Source: CAVOBC01 sp963693635
GTDB lineage: Bacteria > Pseudomonadota > Gammaproteobacteria > Pseudomonadales > Azotimanducaceae
DNA: 13,470 bases
Reading direction: 5' to 3'
NCBI GenBank assembly: GCA_963693635.1
Contig: CAVOBC010000102.1
Coordinates: 1-13,470, forward strand
Made by a program: the position numbers and the translations under genes. Below the pieces are notes generated by a model. That model ran no database searches and was not told the DNA's origin. It saw nothing but the letters and a program-made list of their open reading frames with translations. The first letter of the stretch is position 1. The number at the start of each line of letters is the position of its first letter. Of the stretch, positions 1 to 6,578 are shown in pieces.

Positions 1-3
1 TTA

Positions 4-39
4 GGTCAAGGGCCTTTAGGTCGAAGGCCCTAACTGACC
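4..39. repeat. Bulged hairpin near the window start
   Basis: Inner arms AGGGCCTT (9-16) and AAGGCCCT (24-31) are perfectly complementary around a 7-base loop. Outer arms GGTCA (4-8) and TGACC (35-39) extend the stem to 13 pairs with a 3-base bulge (32-34). The left half is also a near-tandem duplication: TTAGGTCAAGGGCC is followed by TTTAGGTCGAAGGCCC. No T run follows on either side, so it is not a textbook terminator. It may belong to a gene or repeat lying mostly outside the window. From 40 to about 105 I see nothing I can support. Confidence 0.5.
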
Positions 40-106
40 CCAATAAATAAAGGATCGAAGGTCTGATGCAACGACTGCTTTAGATCGAGCGCTCGCTGGA
101 AACGGC

Positions 107-157
107 AAAAAAAACGCAAACCCTCCCCGCCCAGAGCTTCGCATTTTTTTGCGCTCT
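107..157 (-). terminator. Possible terminator after the phosphofructokinase gene
   Basis: Read on the minus strand, downstream of the pfp stop codon, arms AGAGC and GCTCT (plus-strand 153-157 and 133-137) enclose a short GCA/TGC stem with a 3-base bulge. A run of eight T follows, but only after about 18 bases (plus-strand A run 107-114). The wide gap between stem and T run makes this weak. The position, about 80 bases past the stop, is what supports it. Confidence 0.3.
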
Positions 158-234
158 TCTTATTCCTCATCGAGAGGAAGGTCGTCGCCCGCGCCCATTC
201 TTATCCTGGGATCACGACGCCTATCTGACCCCTG

Positions 235-1491
235 TCATACGTCGAATGCGGGCAGTTTGCGTCGTAGGAGCTTGTTGCGTAGCACCGTGTACTGGGGCAA
301 CCCCGCGCGATAACGAGGGTAGTCCTCACCCGCGATGAGCGGCAACAGATACTCCCGGCCCTTTTTCGTGATGCCGTAGCCGTCGCGCGAGATGTAGTTG
401 CGGGGCATCATCTTCTCCACGTTCGCAACGGCCGATAGCGGCGCTTCACCGATTGACCAGGTGTAACGCTTGCCCTTGCCGCGCACGATGATCGGCATGA
501 CGGCATTCTTGCCTTCGAGCGCAAACTCAACCGCTGCCTTGCCGACCGCATACGCCTGTTCGACGTCCGTTTTCGACGCAATGTGGCGAGCCGCTCGTTG
601 CAGGTAGTCGGCGACCGCCCAGTGGCACTTGTGGCCCAGAGACTCACGAATCATTGCCACCAGGGTCGGCGCGACGCCGCCTAGTTGCGCGTGGCCAAAA
701 GCGTCAGACGTGCCCGCTTCCGCGACAAACCGGCCGTCCGCATACTGGGCGCCCTCGGAAGCAACCACCACGCAATAGCCAACGCGTTTTACGGTGTCTT
801 CGACCCGCGCCACGAACCGACCCTCGTCAAACGCGATCTCCGGAAAGACAATGATGTGCGGCGCTTCGTCTCGGCCATTCCCGGCAAGCCCGCCGGCGCC
901 CGCAATCCAGCCCGTGTGGCGGCCCATGACCTCCAGCACGAAGACCTTGGTCGATGACTCCGCCATTGACGCCACATCGAGCGCCGCCTCGGCGACTGAC
1001 ACGGCGACGTACTTCGCAACGCTGCCAAAGCCGGGACAGTTGTCGGTCAGTGGCAGATCATTGTCGACGGTCTTCGGAATTCCAATGCAAGTCACCGGGT
1101 AGCCCAGCCGTTCACCCAACTGCGACACCTTGTTTGCCGTGTCCTGTGAGTCACCGCCACCGTTATAAAAGAAGTAGCCGATGTCATGCGCCCGGAAAAC
1201 ATCGATCAACCGCTCGTATTCCGCCCGATTGTCATCGAGTGACTTCAATTTGTAACGGCAAGAACCAAATGCACCACTCGGTGTCGTGCGCAGGCCGCGA
1301 ATCGCGGCTGGCGATTCCAAACTGGTATCAATCAGTTGTTCCCTGAGTGCGCCGATGATGCCGTTCTTACCCGCAAGAACCTTGCCGATACGGCGAGACT
1401 TGCGCGCCGCTTCAATCACGCCACAGGCAGAGGCATTGATCACAGACGTTACGCCCCCCGATTGGGCGTACAGCACATTCTTCCCGGCCAT
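235..1491 (-). CDS. pfp: Pyrophosphate-dependent 6-phosphofructokinase
   Basis: This 418-residue cytoplasmic enzyme phosphorylates fructose 6-phosphate to fructose 1,6-bisphosphate. In PPi-using members the reaction is reversible and serves glycolysis or gluconeogenesis. Visible motifs are the N-terminal SGGVTSVIN nucleotide/phosphate loop (11-19), GGGDS (111-115), PKTVDND with the catalytic Asp (139-145) and MGRHTGW (189-195). Two positions mark PPi rather than ATP as donor: Asp at the second-last place of GGGDS, where ATP enzymes have Gly, and Lys in PKTVDND, where E. coli PfkA has Gly. The length suits the bacterial PPi-PFK class. The ATG at 1491 follows GGGA at a reasonable distance. It is divergent from the heat-shock gene and monocistronic as far as can be seen. 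One oddity is that the residue before the donor-determining Asp is Gly rather than the usual Asp or Asn. Confidence 0.92.
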   Translation of the reverse strand: MAGKNVLYAQSGGVTSVINASACGVIEAARKSRRIGKVLAGKNGIIGALREQLIDTSLESPAAIRGLRTTPSGAFGSCRYKLKSLDDNRAEYERLIDVFRAHDIGYFFYNGGGDSQDTANKVSQLGERLGYPVTCIGIPKTVDNDLPLTDNCPGFGSVAKYVAVSVAEAALDVASMAESSTKVFVLEVMGRHTGWIAGAGGLAGNGRDEAPHIIVFPEIAFDEGRFVARVEDTVKRVGYCVVVASEGAQYADGRFVAEAGTSDAFGHAQLGGVAPTLVAMIRESLGHKCHWAVADYLQRAARHIASKTDVEQAYAVGKAAVEFALEGKNAVMPIIVRGKGKRYTWSIGEAPLSAVANVEKMMPRNYISRDGYGITKKGREYLLPLIAGEDYPRYRAGLPQYTVLRNKLLRRKLPAFDV

Positions 1492-1619
1492 TCGCTCTTC
1501 CCTTCGTCACGTGTCCGCGCACTCTTCCACCTCTCCCTCAAATTTTCAAGGTCGCCCCCGCGTGCGACGCGATTGCGCGGTGCCATGGCGGCTAACAGGA
1601 AATGAATCCTGATCGAACA

Positions 1620-1645
1620 CTTGAATCCGTCTTCGTCAGCCACAT
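1620..1645 (+). promoter_or_regulatory. Sigma32-like heat-shock promoter for the small heat-shock gene
   Basis: CTTGAA (1620-1625) matches the sigma32 -35 consensus. CCACAT (1640-1645) resembles the CCCCAT-type -10 after a 14-base spacer. It lies about 80 bases upstream of the ATG of an Hsp20 gene, where heat-shock control is expected. No CIRCE inverted repeat is seen in this intergenic region. The sequence match and context are direct observations; use by RpoH is inferred. Confidence 0.55.
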
Positions 1646-1726
1646 AAAGCCGGGTAGCAGAGACTGCAAAGCCATACCAACAGGCCTCAATCAAATAAGG
1701 CCGCTACTCAGCCAGGAGACTCACCC

Positions 1727-2152
1727 ATGCGCAACTTTTACAGCCCATTGGCAACCGTGCCCACTCGCAATCAGTTTGCGAGGCTCTTCGACTTCGTGCC
1801 CGCAGCCACAGCAGTAACAACGACCTGGAGCCCACCCGTGGACCTCGAAGAGAGTAAAGAGGCGTGGCTTGTCACGGCCGATCTTCCTGGGGTGGACCCA
1901 TCAAGCATCAGCATCACGGTCGATCAGGGTGTGCTGACACTCAAAGGGGAACGTGACTCGCGAACGGAAGACAGCGATGCTGGCGTCACCCATCGACGGG
2001 AACGACGCAGCGGCAAGTTCGTGCGGCAATTCACGCTGCCAGCGTCCGCCAACGGTGACGCCATAACAGCTCGAAGCCGTGACGGCGTTCTGACCATATC
2101 AATCTCAAAACAGGAAGAAGCCAAACCAGTCGCCATCGAGATCGAGCACTGA
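1727..2152 (+). CDS. Small heat-shock protein, Hsp20/alpha-crystallin family
   Basis: The product is a 141-residue ATP-independent holdase chaperone that binds unfolding proteins in the cytoplasm. A short N-terminal arm (1-33) precedes the alpha-crystallin domain (about 34-130), which starts with WSPPVDLEE and contains ADLPGV and the GVLTI strand (120-124). The C-terminus carries an I-x-I motif (IEI, 137-139), the anchor used for oligomer assembly in this family. AGGAG (1714-1718) lies 8 bases before the ATG and fixes the start. The leader contains a weak GGCCT/AGGCC hairpin (1683-1702) ahead of the ribosome site. No ROSE or fourU thermometer was recognised. The gene is divergent from pfp and convergent with nadE. 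Confidence 0.95.
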   Translation: MRNFYSPLATVPTRNQFARLFDFVPAATAVTTTWSPPVDLEESKEAWLVTADLPGVDPSSISITVDQGVLTLKGERDSRTEDSDAGVTHRRERRSGKFVRQFTLPASANGDAITARSRDGVLTISISKQEEAKPVAIEIEH

Positions 2153-2260
2153 TTTCCCCCTGCTTAAGGATGTCCGCTTGACGACGTCTGCTTCTTGAGA
2201 AGAGCCCCATCTAACCGACTGCAGGACACTATCGATCAGGCATCCAACGTACAGTCAGAA

Positions 2261-4000
2261 CTACAGCCACTTCTCGACGATCGGAATACGCCTGCCAATG
2301 CCAAAGGCGACCTTCGACACCTTGGTGCCAGGACAGGTCTGGCGCCGCTTGTATTCCATGCGACCGATCAAACTGATGATGCGTTGGTATTCGGTCGCGC
2401 TGGATGGCTCGCCCAGCCAGCGGGCGAGACGGTCCGGGTCCTGACTGATCTCATCACGGCGGCCCGCCGTCCATTCGACGAACACATTGAAGCTGCTGAT
2501 GTAGTGCTCAACGTATGACTCGACGATCGGGTCGAGCACGCTGTACGGCAACAGGCTTGCCTCATCTGTCTGGCCTTCTGCCAACTCGGCGCTCGGCGGC
2601 TTCAGCCAGATGTTGTCCGGTATCTCCGGAATCTGGCGAGCAATGTCGACGACCTGCCGCTTGTACAGGTCCTTGATCGGCGCAAAGCTGAAATTCATGT
2701 CGAAGTGAGTGTAGTAGCCGCAGGCGGACTCCGTCTTGTTGCCGGTCGAGAGCGGCATCGCGCCGAACGCATTGCTGAAATGCATGACGTAGAGATCGCG
2801 GATTCGCGCTTGAATATTCTCATCGGCAACGCCCCCGTACCGATCCTCCGCGAAGACCTGCGTTACGAGATTTTGAGCGTCGCCCGGATGGGCATGAAAG
2901 TGCGTGTTGAGCATCGACACCAGAGGCTGGTGGTCAACGCCGATCGCATAGTCATAGCAGCCCAGATTCCGGTGCAATGCGATTGCATCGGATCGCGAAT
3001 GATCGCTGCTGTATATCGATGGCAAGCGAACCGCGTGCACGTGATCAGGCCCGACAGCCCGACTCGCAAGCGCGGCGACCACGGCGCTGTCAACGCCCCC
3101 GCTGGAGGCGAGGACCAACTCGCGAAAACCGGATTTGACGACATAGTCTTTCAACCCCAGAACGAGGAGATCAAGCAGACTGCACGAACGCTTGCGAATC
3201 TCGGTGGACTTTGCCGCGACATCCTGGACAGCGGGTTCCTGCGTCAAGTCAACGATGTCGAACGAGTCTTCATCGACCGTACCCGACAGGTGCAGCAGAT
3301 CGCCACCACGCAGGACGAAACTGCCACCATCGAACACCAACTCGTCCTGCCCGCCACGCTGGTTGCAATAGACGACGTCGGGACCACCGACAGAGGTCGG
3401 CGCGATGCGGCGGATTCTGTCCACGGGCTTGTCGGTCGAGTACGGCGAGCTATTGAGCGACACAACGCAATCAACACCCTGATCCCGGTACCGCTGCATC
3501 GGATTCGCAGCGTAGTCGTACCCGTCTGAGCCCTTGTCGTTCCACAGATCCTCGCAGATGACGATGCCGACGCGCTCGCCAGCCACATCGATGACGGCAA
3601 GCTCTGTGCCGGGTTCAAAGTAGCGAAGCTCATCAAAGACATCGTAAAACGGCAACAGATGCTTGCTGTAACGCGCCACCTCGTCCCCGCCCCGAAAGAC
3701 TGCAGCGCAGTTTCGAAACGGCTTGCCAGGGCCCGGATTGTGGTCGATGAAACCGACGACCACGGCGCAGGGCGTATCGATGGTCATCGCTTTGACTTCA
3801 TCCAACACCGCGAGATTCCGCGCGACGTAGGCCGGATGGTAAATGAGGTCCTGGGTGAGATACCCGGGGATTGTCAGTTCAGGAAATACAACGAGATGTG
3901 CCCCGCCTGCCGTTGCCGCATCGACACCGGTCCTGATCCGCTGCAGATTGCCCTCGAAGTCACCGGGCGTTGTGTTGATCTGCGCAAGACAGACTTTCAC
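2261..4000 (-). CDS. nadE: Glutamine-dependent NAD+ synthetase
   Basis: This enzyme performs the last step of NAD+ synthesis: nicotinic acid adenine dinucleotide plus ATP and glutamine-derived ammonia give NAD+. The N-terminal nitrilase-type glutaminase domain shows the Glu-Lys-Cys triad in FPELTIPGY, KHLLPFYDVFDE and GIVICEDLW. The C-terminal synthetase domain has the PP-loop SGGVDS, ENIQARIR and STGNKTE, and ends with the usual basic tail. Codons are uninterrupted. I place the start at the GTG at 4000, giving VKVCLAQIN and 579 residues, because family members begin just before this ALAQIN-like strand. A GTG at 4036 would add 12 unusual residues (591 in all), and neither start has a convincing ribosome site. 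It begins 40-75 bases after the heme A synthase stop on the same strand, so co-transcription is likely. Confidence 0.95.
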   Translation of the reverse strand: MKVCLAQINTTPGDFEGNLQRIRTGVDAATAGGAHLVVFPELTIPGYLTQDLIYHPAYVARNLAVLDEVKAMTIDTPCAVVVGFIDHNPGPGKPFRNCAAVFRGGDEVARYSKHLLPFYDVFDELRYFEPGTELAVIDVAGERVGIVICEDLWNDKGSDGYDYAANPMQRYRDQGVDCVVSLNSSPYSTDKPVDRIRRIAPTSVGGPDVVYCNQRGGQDELVFDGGSFVLRGGDLLHLSGTVDEDSFDIVDLTQEPAVQDVAAKSTEIRKRSCSLLDLLVLGLKDYVVKSGFRELVLASSGGVDSAVVAALASRAVGPDHVHAVRLPSIYSSDHSRSDAIALHRNLGCYDYAIGVDHQPLVSMLNTHFHAHPGDAQNLVTQVFAEDRYGGVADENIQARIRDLYVMHFSNAFGAMPLSTGNKTESACGYYTHFDMNFSFAPIKDLYKRQVVDIARQIPEIPDNIWLKPPSAELAEGQTDEASLLPYSVLDPIVESYVEHYISSFNVFVEWTAGRRDEISQDPDRLARWLGEPSSATEYQRIISLIGRMEYKRRQTCPGTKVSKVAFGIGRRIPIVEKWL

Positions 4001-4075
4001 GCGAGTGCCGGCAATGTTGCGAACGGGACGGCCCACGGCAAGGGCCCGCGGCGACCAATTCGGATCGCCTTCACC

Positions 4076-5116
4076 TTAAACGACCGGCACGTAGCGACAC
4101 CGGTGAATCAGCCAAATCGCCGCAACAAGGACGATGCAGGCCAACCCCTGATGTGCGGCCGCGAGTGGAATCGGAATGACCATGACGAGCGTTACCACAC
4201 CGAGCAGAAATTGGGCGACCACGGACAATGCCAGGCCATGAACCGCCCAGCGGACCCTGGCCGCCGGCAGCGACAGGCTCCTCAGCCAGACCAGACTCTT
4301 TAACCAGAAGAGTCCCACCAGAACAACGATCAGCGTTCCGAGCCAGCGGTGAATCAACTGTATTGTTGCCCCGCTTTCAAAAAGGTTGTGCCACCAGGGA
4401 CTGAGTACAAATACCGCCTCTGCGATCCAGACATCACCCATCTTGGGGAATGTGTTGTAGCCAAAACCGGCACGCAAACCAGACACGAAAGCCCCGTAGG
4501 TAATTTGCAGGAAGACCAGAACCAACACCCAGACCGACCATTGTTTCAGCCAGGGCGGCGCAAGATCGGCCCGGCGTTCACTCGCAAAAAGCCCGAGAAT
4601 GAGCCAGAAAATGTAGCCAAGAATGACGAGAGCGAGCAACAGGTGCGCCGCCAGTCGGTAATGACTGACACGCGGCATATCAACGAGGCCGCTCATGACC
4701 ATGTACCAGCCCATCAGGCCTTGAAGGCCGCCCAGTACGAGCGCAATGATCAGCTTCGGCACCAATGCCCCGCGAATCTTGCCGAACGCCAGCAGGACCA
4801 CAAACGGCACGAAAAAGATGAGGCCAATGATCCGACCCAGCACGCGATGGCCGTATTCCCAGTAGAAGATGCCCTTGAAACCATCGAGGTCCATGTCTCG
4901 ATTGACCTTCTGGTATTCCGGATATTGTTTGTAAGCCTCGAATGCTGCTTCCCAATCAGTCGTGTTGAGTGGCGGCACGACGCCCATGATGGGGTCCCAG
5001 TCGACCATCGACAGGCCAGAGTGCGTGAGGCGCGTTACTCCGCCGACGACCACCATGACGAAAACGGTGATGCACACAATTGAGAGCCAGCCCGCAATGA
5101 TTCTACGACTACTCAA
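4076..5116 (-). CDS. ctaA: Heme A synthase (COX15/CtaA family)
   Basis: This inner-membrane enzyme oxidises the C8 methyl of heme O to the formyl group of heme A, the cofactor of aa3-type cytochrome oxidases. The 346 residues contain about eight hydrophobic segments in the two-fold repeated layout of the family. Four conserved His are visible: H90 (WEYGHR), H158 (RLAAHL), H256 (QLIHRW) and H322 (AAHQG). The first helix ends in GGVTRLTHSGLS, typical of the proteobacterial/mitochondrial COX15 type. I see no paired Cys in the first outer loop, unlike Bacillus CtaA. The start is a TTG at 5116, preceded by AGGGA about 11 bases upstream; no ATG fits better. It lies just upstream of nadE on the same strand. 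No oxidase subunit genes are in the window. Confidence 0.94.
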   Translation of the reverse strand: MSSRRIIAGWLSIVCITVFVMVVVGGVTRLTHSGLSMVDWDPIMGVVPPLNTTDWEAAFEAYKQYPEYQKVNRDMDLDGFKGIFYWEYGHRVLGRIIGLIFFVPFVVLLAFGKIRGALVPKLIIALVLGGLQGLMGWYMVMSGLVDMPRVSHYRLAAHLLLALVILGYIFWLILGLFASERRADLAPPWLKQWSVWVLVLVFLQITYGAFVSGLRAGFGYNTFPKMGDVWIAEAVFVLSPWWHNLFESGATIQLIHRWLGTLIVVLVGLFWLKSLVWLRSLSLPAARVRWAVHGLALSVVAQFLLGVVTLVMVIPIPLAAAHQGLACIVLVAAIWLIHRCRYVPVV

Positions 5117-5263
5117 TCGTCCAGTCCCTGTCGGTGAAAAGGCGCGTATTTAACCACACAATAGGACCATTCCGAGTGCACACCGGGCGCCCAGCGTTTG
5201 ACGTACGCCCTCAAATAAGGCGATTCTCGCTACTTGCCGTACCCTGTGGGGCAGCGGGGCAGA

Positions 5264-5293
5264 AAAACCCGGCGGGCCTCGCCAAAGGAGGCC
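5264..5293 (-). terminator. Hairpin plus T run, minus strand, in the gap before heme A synthase
   Basis: GGCCTC (5275-5280) and GAGGCC (5288-5293) form a perfect 6-bp stem around GCCAAAG. On the minus strand it is followed by CGCCGGG and five T (plus-strand AAAAA at 5263-5267). The form fits a Rho-independent terminator for transcripts moving left, yet no annotated minus-strand gene lies just upstream of it. It may end antisense transcription through the exonuclease gene or attenuate a long heme A synthase leader. The plus-strand AAAGGAGG (5284-5291) inside it resembles a ribosome site but no start codon lies at a usable distance. Confidence 0.4.
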
Positions 5294-5345
5294 ACGCGCC
5301 AACTCACCAACATTGCCGCGTTGGCCACGCGACTGCGACCTGAAC

Positions 5346-5843
5346 ATGATCGACCCGAACATCATCGATGTCGAAGCATCCGGCCTCGGCAGCCTCAGCT
5401 ATCCGATTGAGGTCGGTATCTCCATGGCCAACGGGAAAAAGTACTGCAGCCTCATTCAACCCGAACCGGGCTGGGTGCACTGGGACGAAAGTGCCGAGGC
5501 AGTTCACCATCTGACCCGTGAACAGCTTCGGGTCCACGGCGCTCCGCCTGCCGAAGTCGCCGACACGCTGAACACAATCCTGGCGGGCCAGACCGTGTAT
5601 TCAGATGGCTGGGGCGTCGACAAACCCTGGGTCACACTGCTCTTTCACGCCGCCCACAAACCCATGGACTTTCGTATCAGCGCGCTGGAGATGATCCTGA
5701 GCGAGCCGCAAATGAGCACCTAGCACGACACCAAGTTGCGCGTCATCGACGAACTACACCTGGCGCGTCACCGCGCATCCGCCGATGCGCAGATCATTCA
5801 GGAAACGTTCCGCCGCACCCGCTCTGGCGCCCCTGTTAGTTGA
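5346..5843 (+). pseudogene. DEDDh-type 3'-5' exonuclease, interrupted by an in-frame TAG
   Basis: The reading frame gives about 165 codons from the ATG at 5346 to the TGA at 5841. It resembles the DnaQ/RNase T-like exonuclease fold. The N-terminal part has the ExoI Asp-x-Glu (IIDVEASG), the ExoII-like YSDGWGVDKPW and the helix region up to QMST. An amber codon at 5721-5723 then interrupts it. The same frame continues for 39 codons with LARHRASADAQII, which is the ExoIII His-x4-Asp motif. As written, translation stops after 125 residues and loses two catalytic residues, so the product should be inactive without readthrough. TAG is one base from TGG (Trp) and from CAG or GAG. The substrate is unknown. 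No good ribosome site precedes the ATG; an in-frame TTG at 5313 is a poorer start. It is convergent with the GFA-like gene. Confidence 0.78.
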
Positions 5844-5869
5844 GCGCGCTCGAGCCACTCTTGTTGTTC

Positions 5870-5927
5870 GGGACGTGCAAGTCGATTCGTCTCACTAAAA
5901 GGATTTTAGATCGCGGACTTGCATCCC
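5870..5927. repeat. Nested inverted repeat between two convergent broken genes
   Basis: Outer arms GGGACGTGCAAGTC (5870-5883) and GACTTGCATCCC (5916-5927) pair over 12 bases with a 2-base bulge. Inside them CTAAAA (5895-5900) and TTTTAG (5904-5909) form a perfect small stem with loop GGA. It lies between the 3' ends of the exonuclease and GFA-like genes, so a bidirectional transcription stop is plausible, though no long T run follows the outer stem. It could also be the remnant of a small mobile repeat. Confidence 0.5.
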
Positions 5928-5950
5928 GCTCGCGGCCGGTCACGAGTCGG

Positions 5951-6328
5951 CTAGTCCATTTCCGCGTGGCGCGGATGGTCTCCGGCAAAGCGATAACCGT
6001 CCGGTTTTCCTTCGGTGTAGATTTCGCCGACCAGCTTGAAAACAGACTGATCGTCAAACGCGCCCATCCACATGATGTAGCGTGCCGGTTTGAGAAAATA
6101 AAGGAGGTTAGTCCCGCACTCACCGCAGAAGCCGCGCTCGGCCCAATCCGACGAGGCATACCGACGAATATGCTCCGCACCCTCGAATTCGACGCTCCCA
6201 ATCGCCGCCGCAAGCGCCGGCCCGCCGTTCCACCGCCGACACATTCAGCAATGGCACGCATGAATCTCCGCCTCCACCCCTTCTGCTTCAAACGTCACTG
6301 CACCGCACAAACACTTACCTTTCGCCAC
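5951..6328 (-). pseudogene. GFA-family (formaldehyde-activating enzyme-like) zinc protein, interrupted by an in-frame TGA
   Basis: The frame encodes about 125 codons of the GFA/CENP-V fold, small proteins with Cys-ligated zinc named after glutathione-dependent formaldehyde-activating enzyme. Most family members have no proven substrate. Visible motifs are GKCLCGAVTFEAEG near the N-terminus, HACHC followed by a TGA (6245-6247) and then MCRRWNGG, and FCGECGTNLLYF further on. The TGA falls inside the conserved CHCxxC metal motif, where the family usually has Ser, Gly or Arg; TCA, GGA and CGA are each one base from TGA. An ATG follows the stop directly, so a 97-residue C-terminal piece could be made by reinitiation, but it would lack the first zinc ligands. 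I take GTG at 6328 as start, with AAAGGGG 9 bases upstream; TTG at 6334 is the alternative. Confidence 0.82.
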
Positions 6329-6367
6329 TTTCAAACACCCCTTTCAAGATTTCACTCACAGGTTACT

Positions 6368-6393
6368 GAAAAAGCGCGCTCCTGCACTTTTTC
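6368..6393. terminator. Bidirectional terminator-like hairpin
   Basis: GAAAAAGCGC (6368-6377) and GCACTTTTTC (6384-6393) form a 10-bp stem with one G-U pair around loop GCTCCT. It ends in T-rich sequence in both directions, the usual form of a two-way intrinsic terminator. It sits 185 bases beyond the mshQ-like stop and about 40 bases upstream of the GFA-like start, so its likely job is to end the mshQ transcript. Confidence 0.55.
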
Positions 6394-6407
6394 TTGAGTC
6401 GCGGCCT

Positions 6408-6487
6408 CAGCCTTTTATGGAACTAAAGCAATACCTGCCGTGCGTTCCGTGTGCGACAGCGCGGTAATCCGGCACCATGAGATGCTG
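6408..6487. repeat. Copy A of an approximately 80-bp structured direct repeat
   Basis: This copy matches 10487-10565 in the same orientation at about 85% identity with one 1-base gap. The shared stretches include ATGGAACTAAAGCAATA and GGTAATCCGGCACC. Both copies keep a GGAAC...GTTCC pairing. They also keep a second stem, CAGC(A/G) against TGCTG at the right end: copy A has G where copy B has A, so the pair is G-U here and A-U there. It lies 92 bases beyond the mshQ-like stop, on the 3' side of that gene. I do not recognise it as a known RNA family or attachment site. Confidence 0.75.
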
Positions 6488-6578
6488 CTCGTGACGCTAA
6501 ACACTCTCAACCGATTCCTCAAGTTGCAAGGCTCAAGGCAAGCCCACCAAAAGCGTAGAGATTGCAATACATCGGCGT

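Noticed and set aside
87..205. Shared GAGCGCTCGC motif at 87-96 and 10191-10200, each followed by a GAAACG.
   Set aside because: It is a short GC-rich near-palindrome, and two occurrences in 13 kb are not enough to call a repeat family.
160..237. In-frame 24-codon extension after the pfp TGA, ending in an acidic GDDLPLDEE tail.
   Set aside because: The protein already ends at a natural family C-terminus (LPAFDV), and 24 open codons after a stop are expected by chance fairly often.
2705..3529. Long plus-strand open frame of 274 codons opposite nadE.
   Set aside because: It is the antisense shadow of the well-conserved NAD+ synthetase frame in GC-rich DNA, with no family resemblance.
5150..5365. 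Minus-strand 71-codon frame upstream of ctaA.
   Set aside because: It overlaps the exonuclease start antisense, lacks a ribosome site and recognisable motifs, and contains the terminator-like hairpin.
6245..6247. TGA in the GFA-like gene as selenocysteine.
   Set aside because: The position is not a Cys in the family (CHC-x-x-C), and I see no convincing SECIS-like stem right after it.
6408..6487. Integron attC site or cyclic-di-GMP riboswitch for the 80-bp repeat.
   Set aside because: No GTTRRRY/RYYYAAC core pair and no GEMM tetraloop-receptor pattern could be matched.
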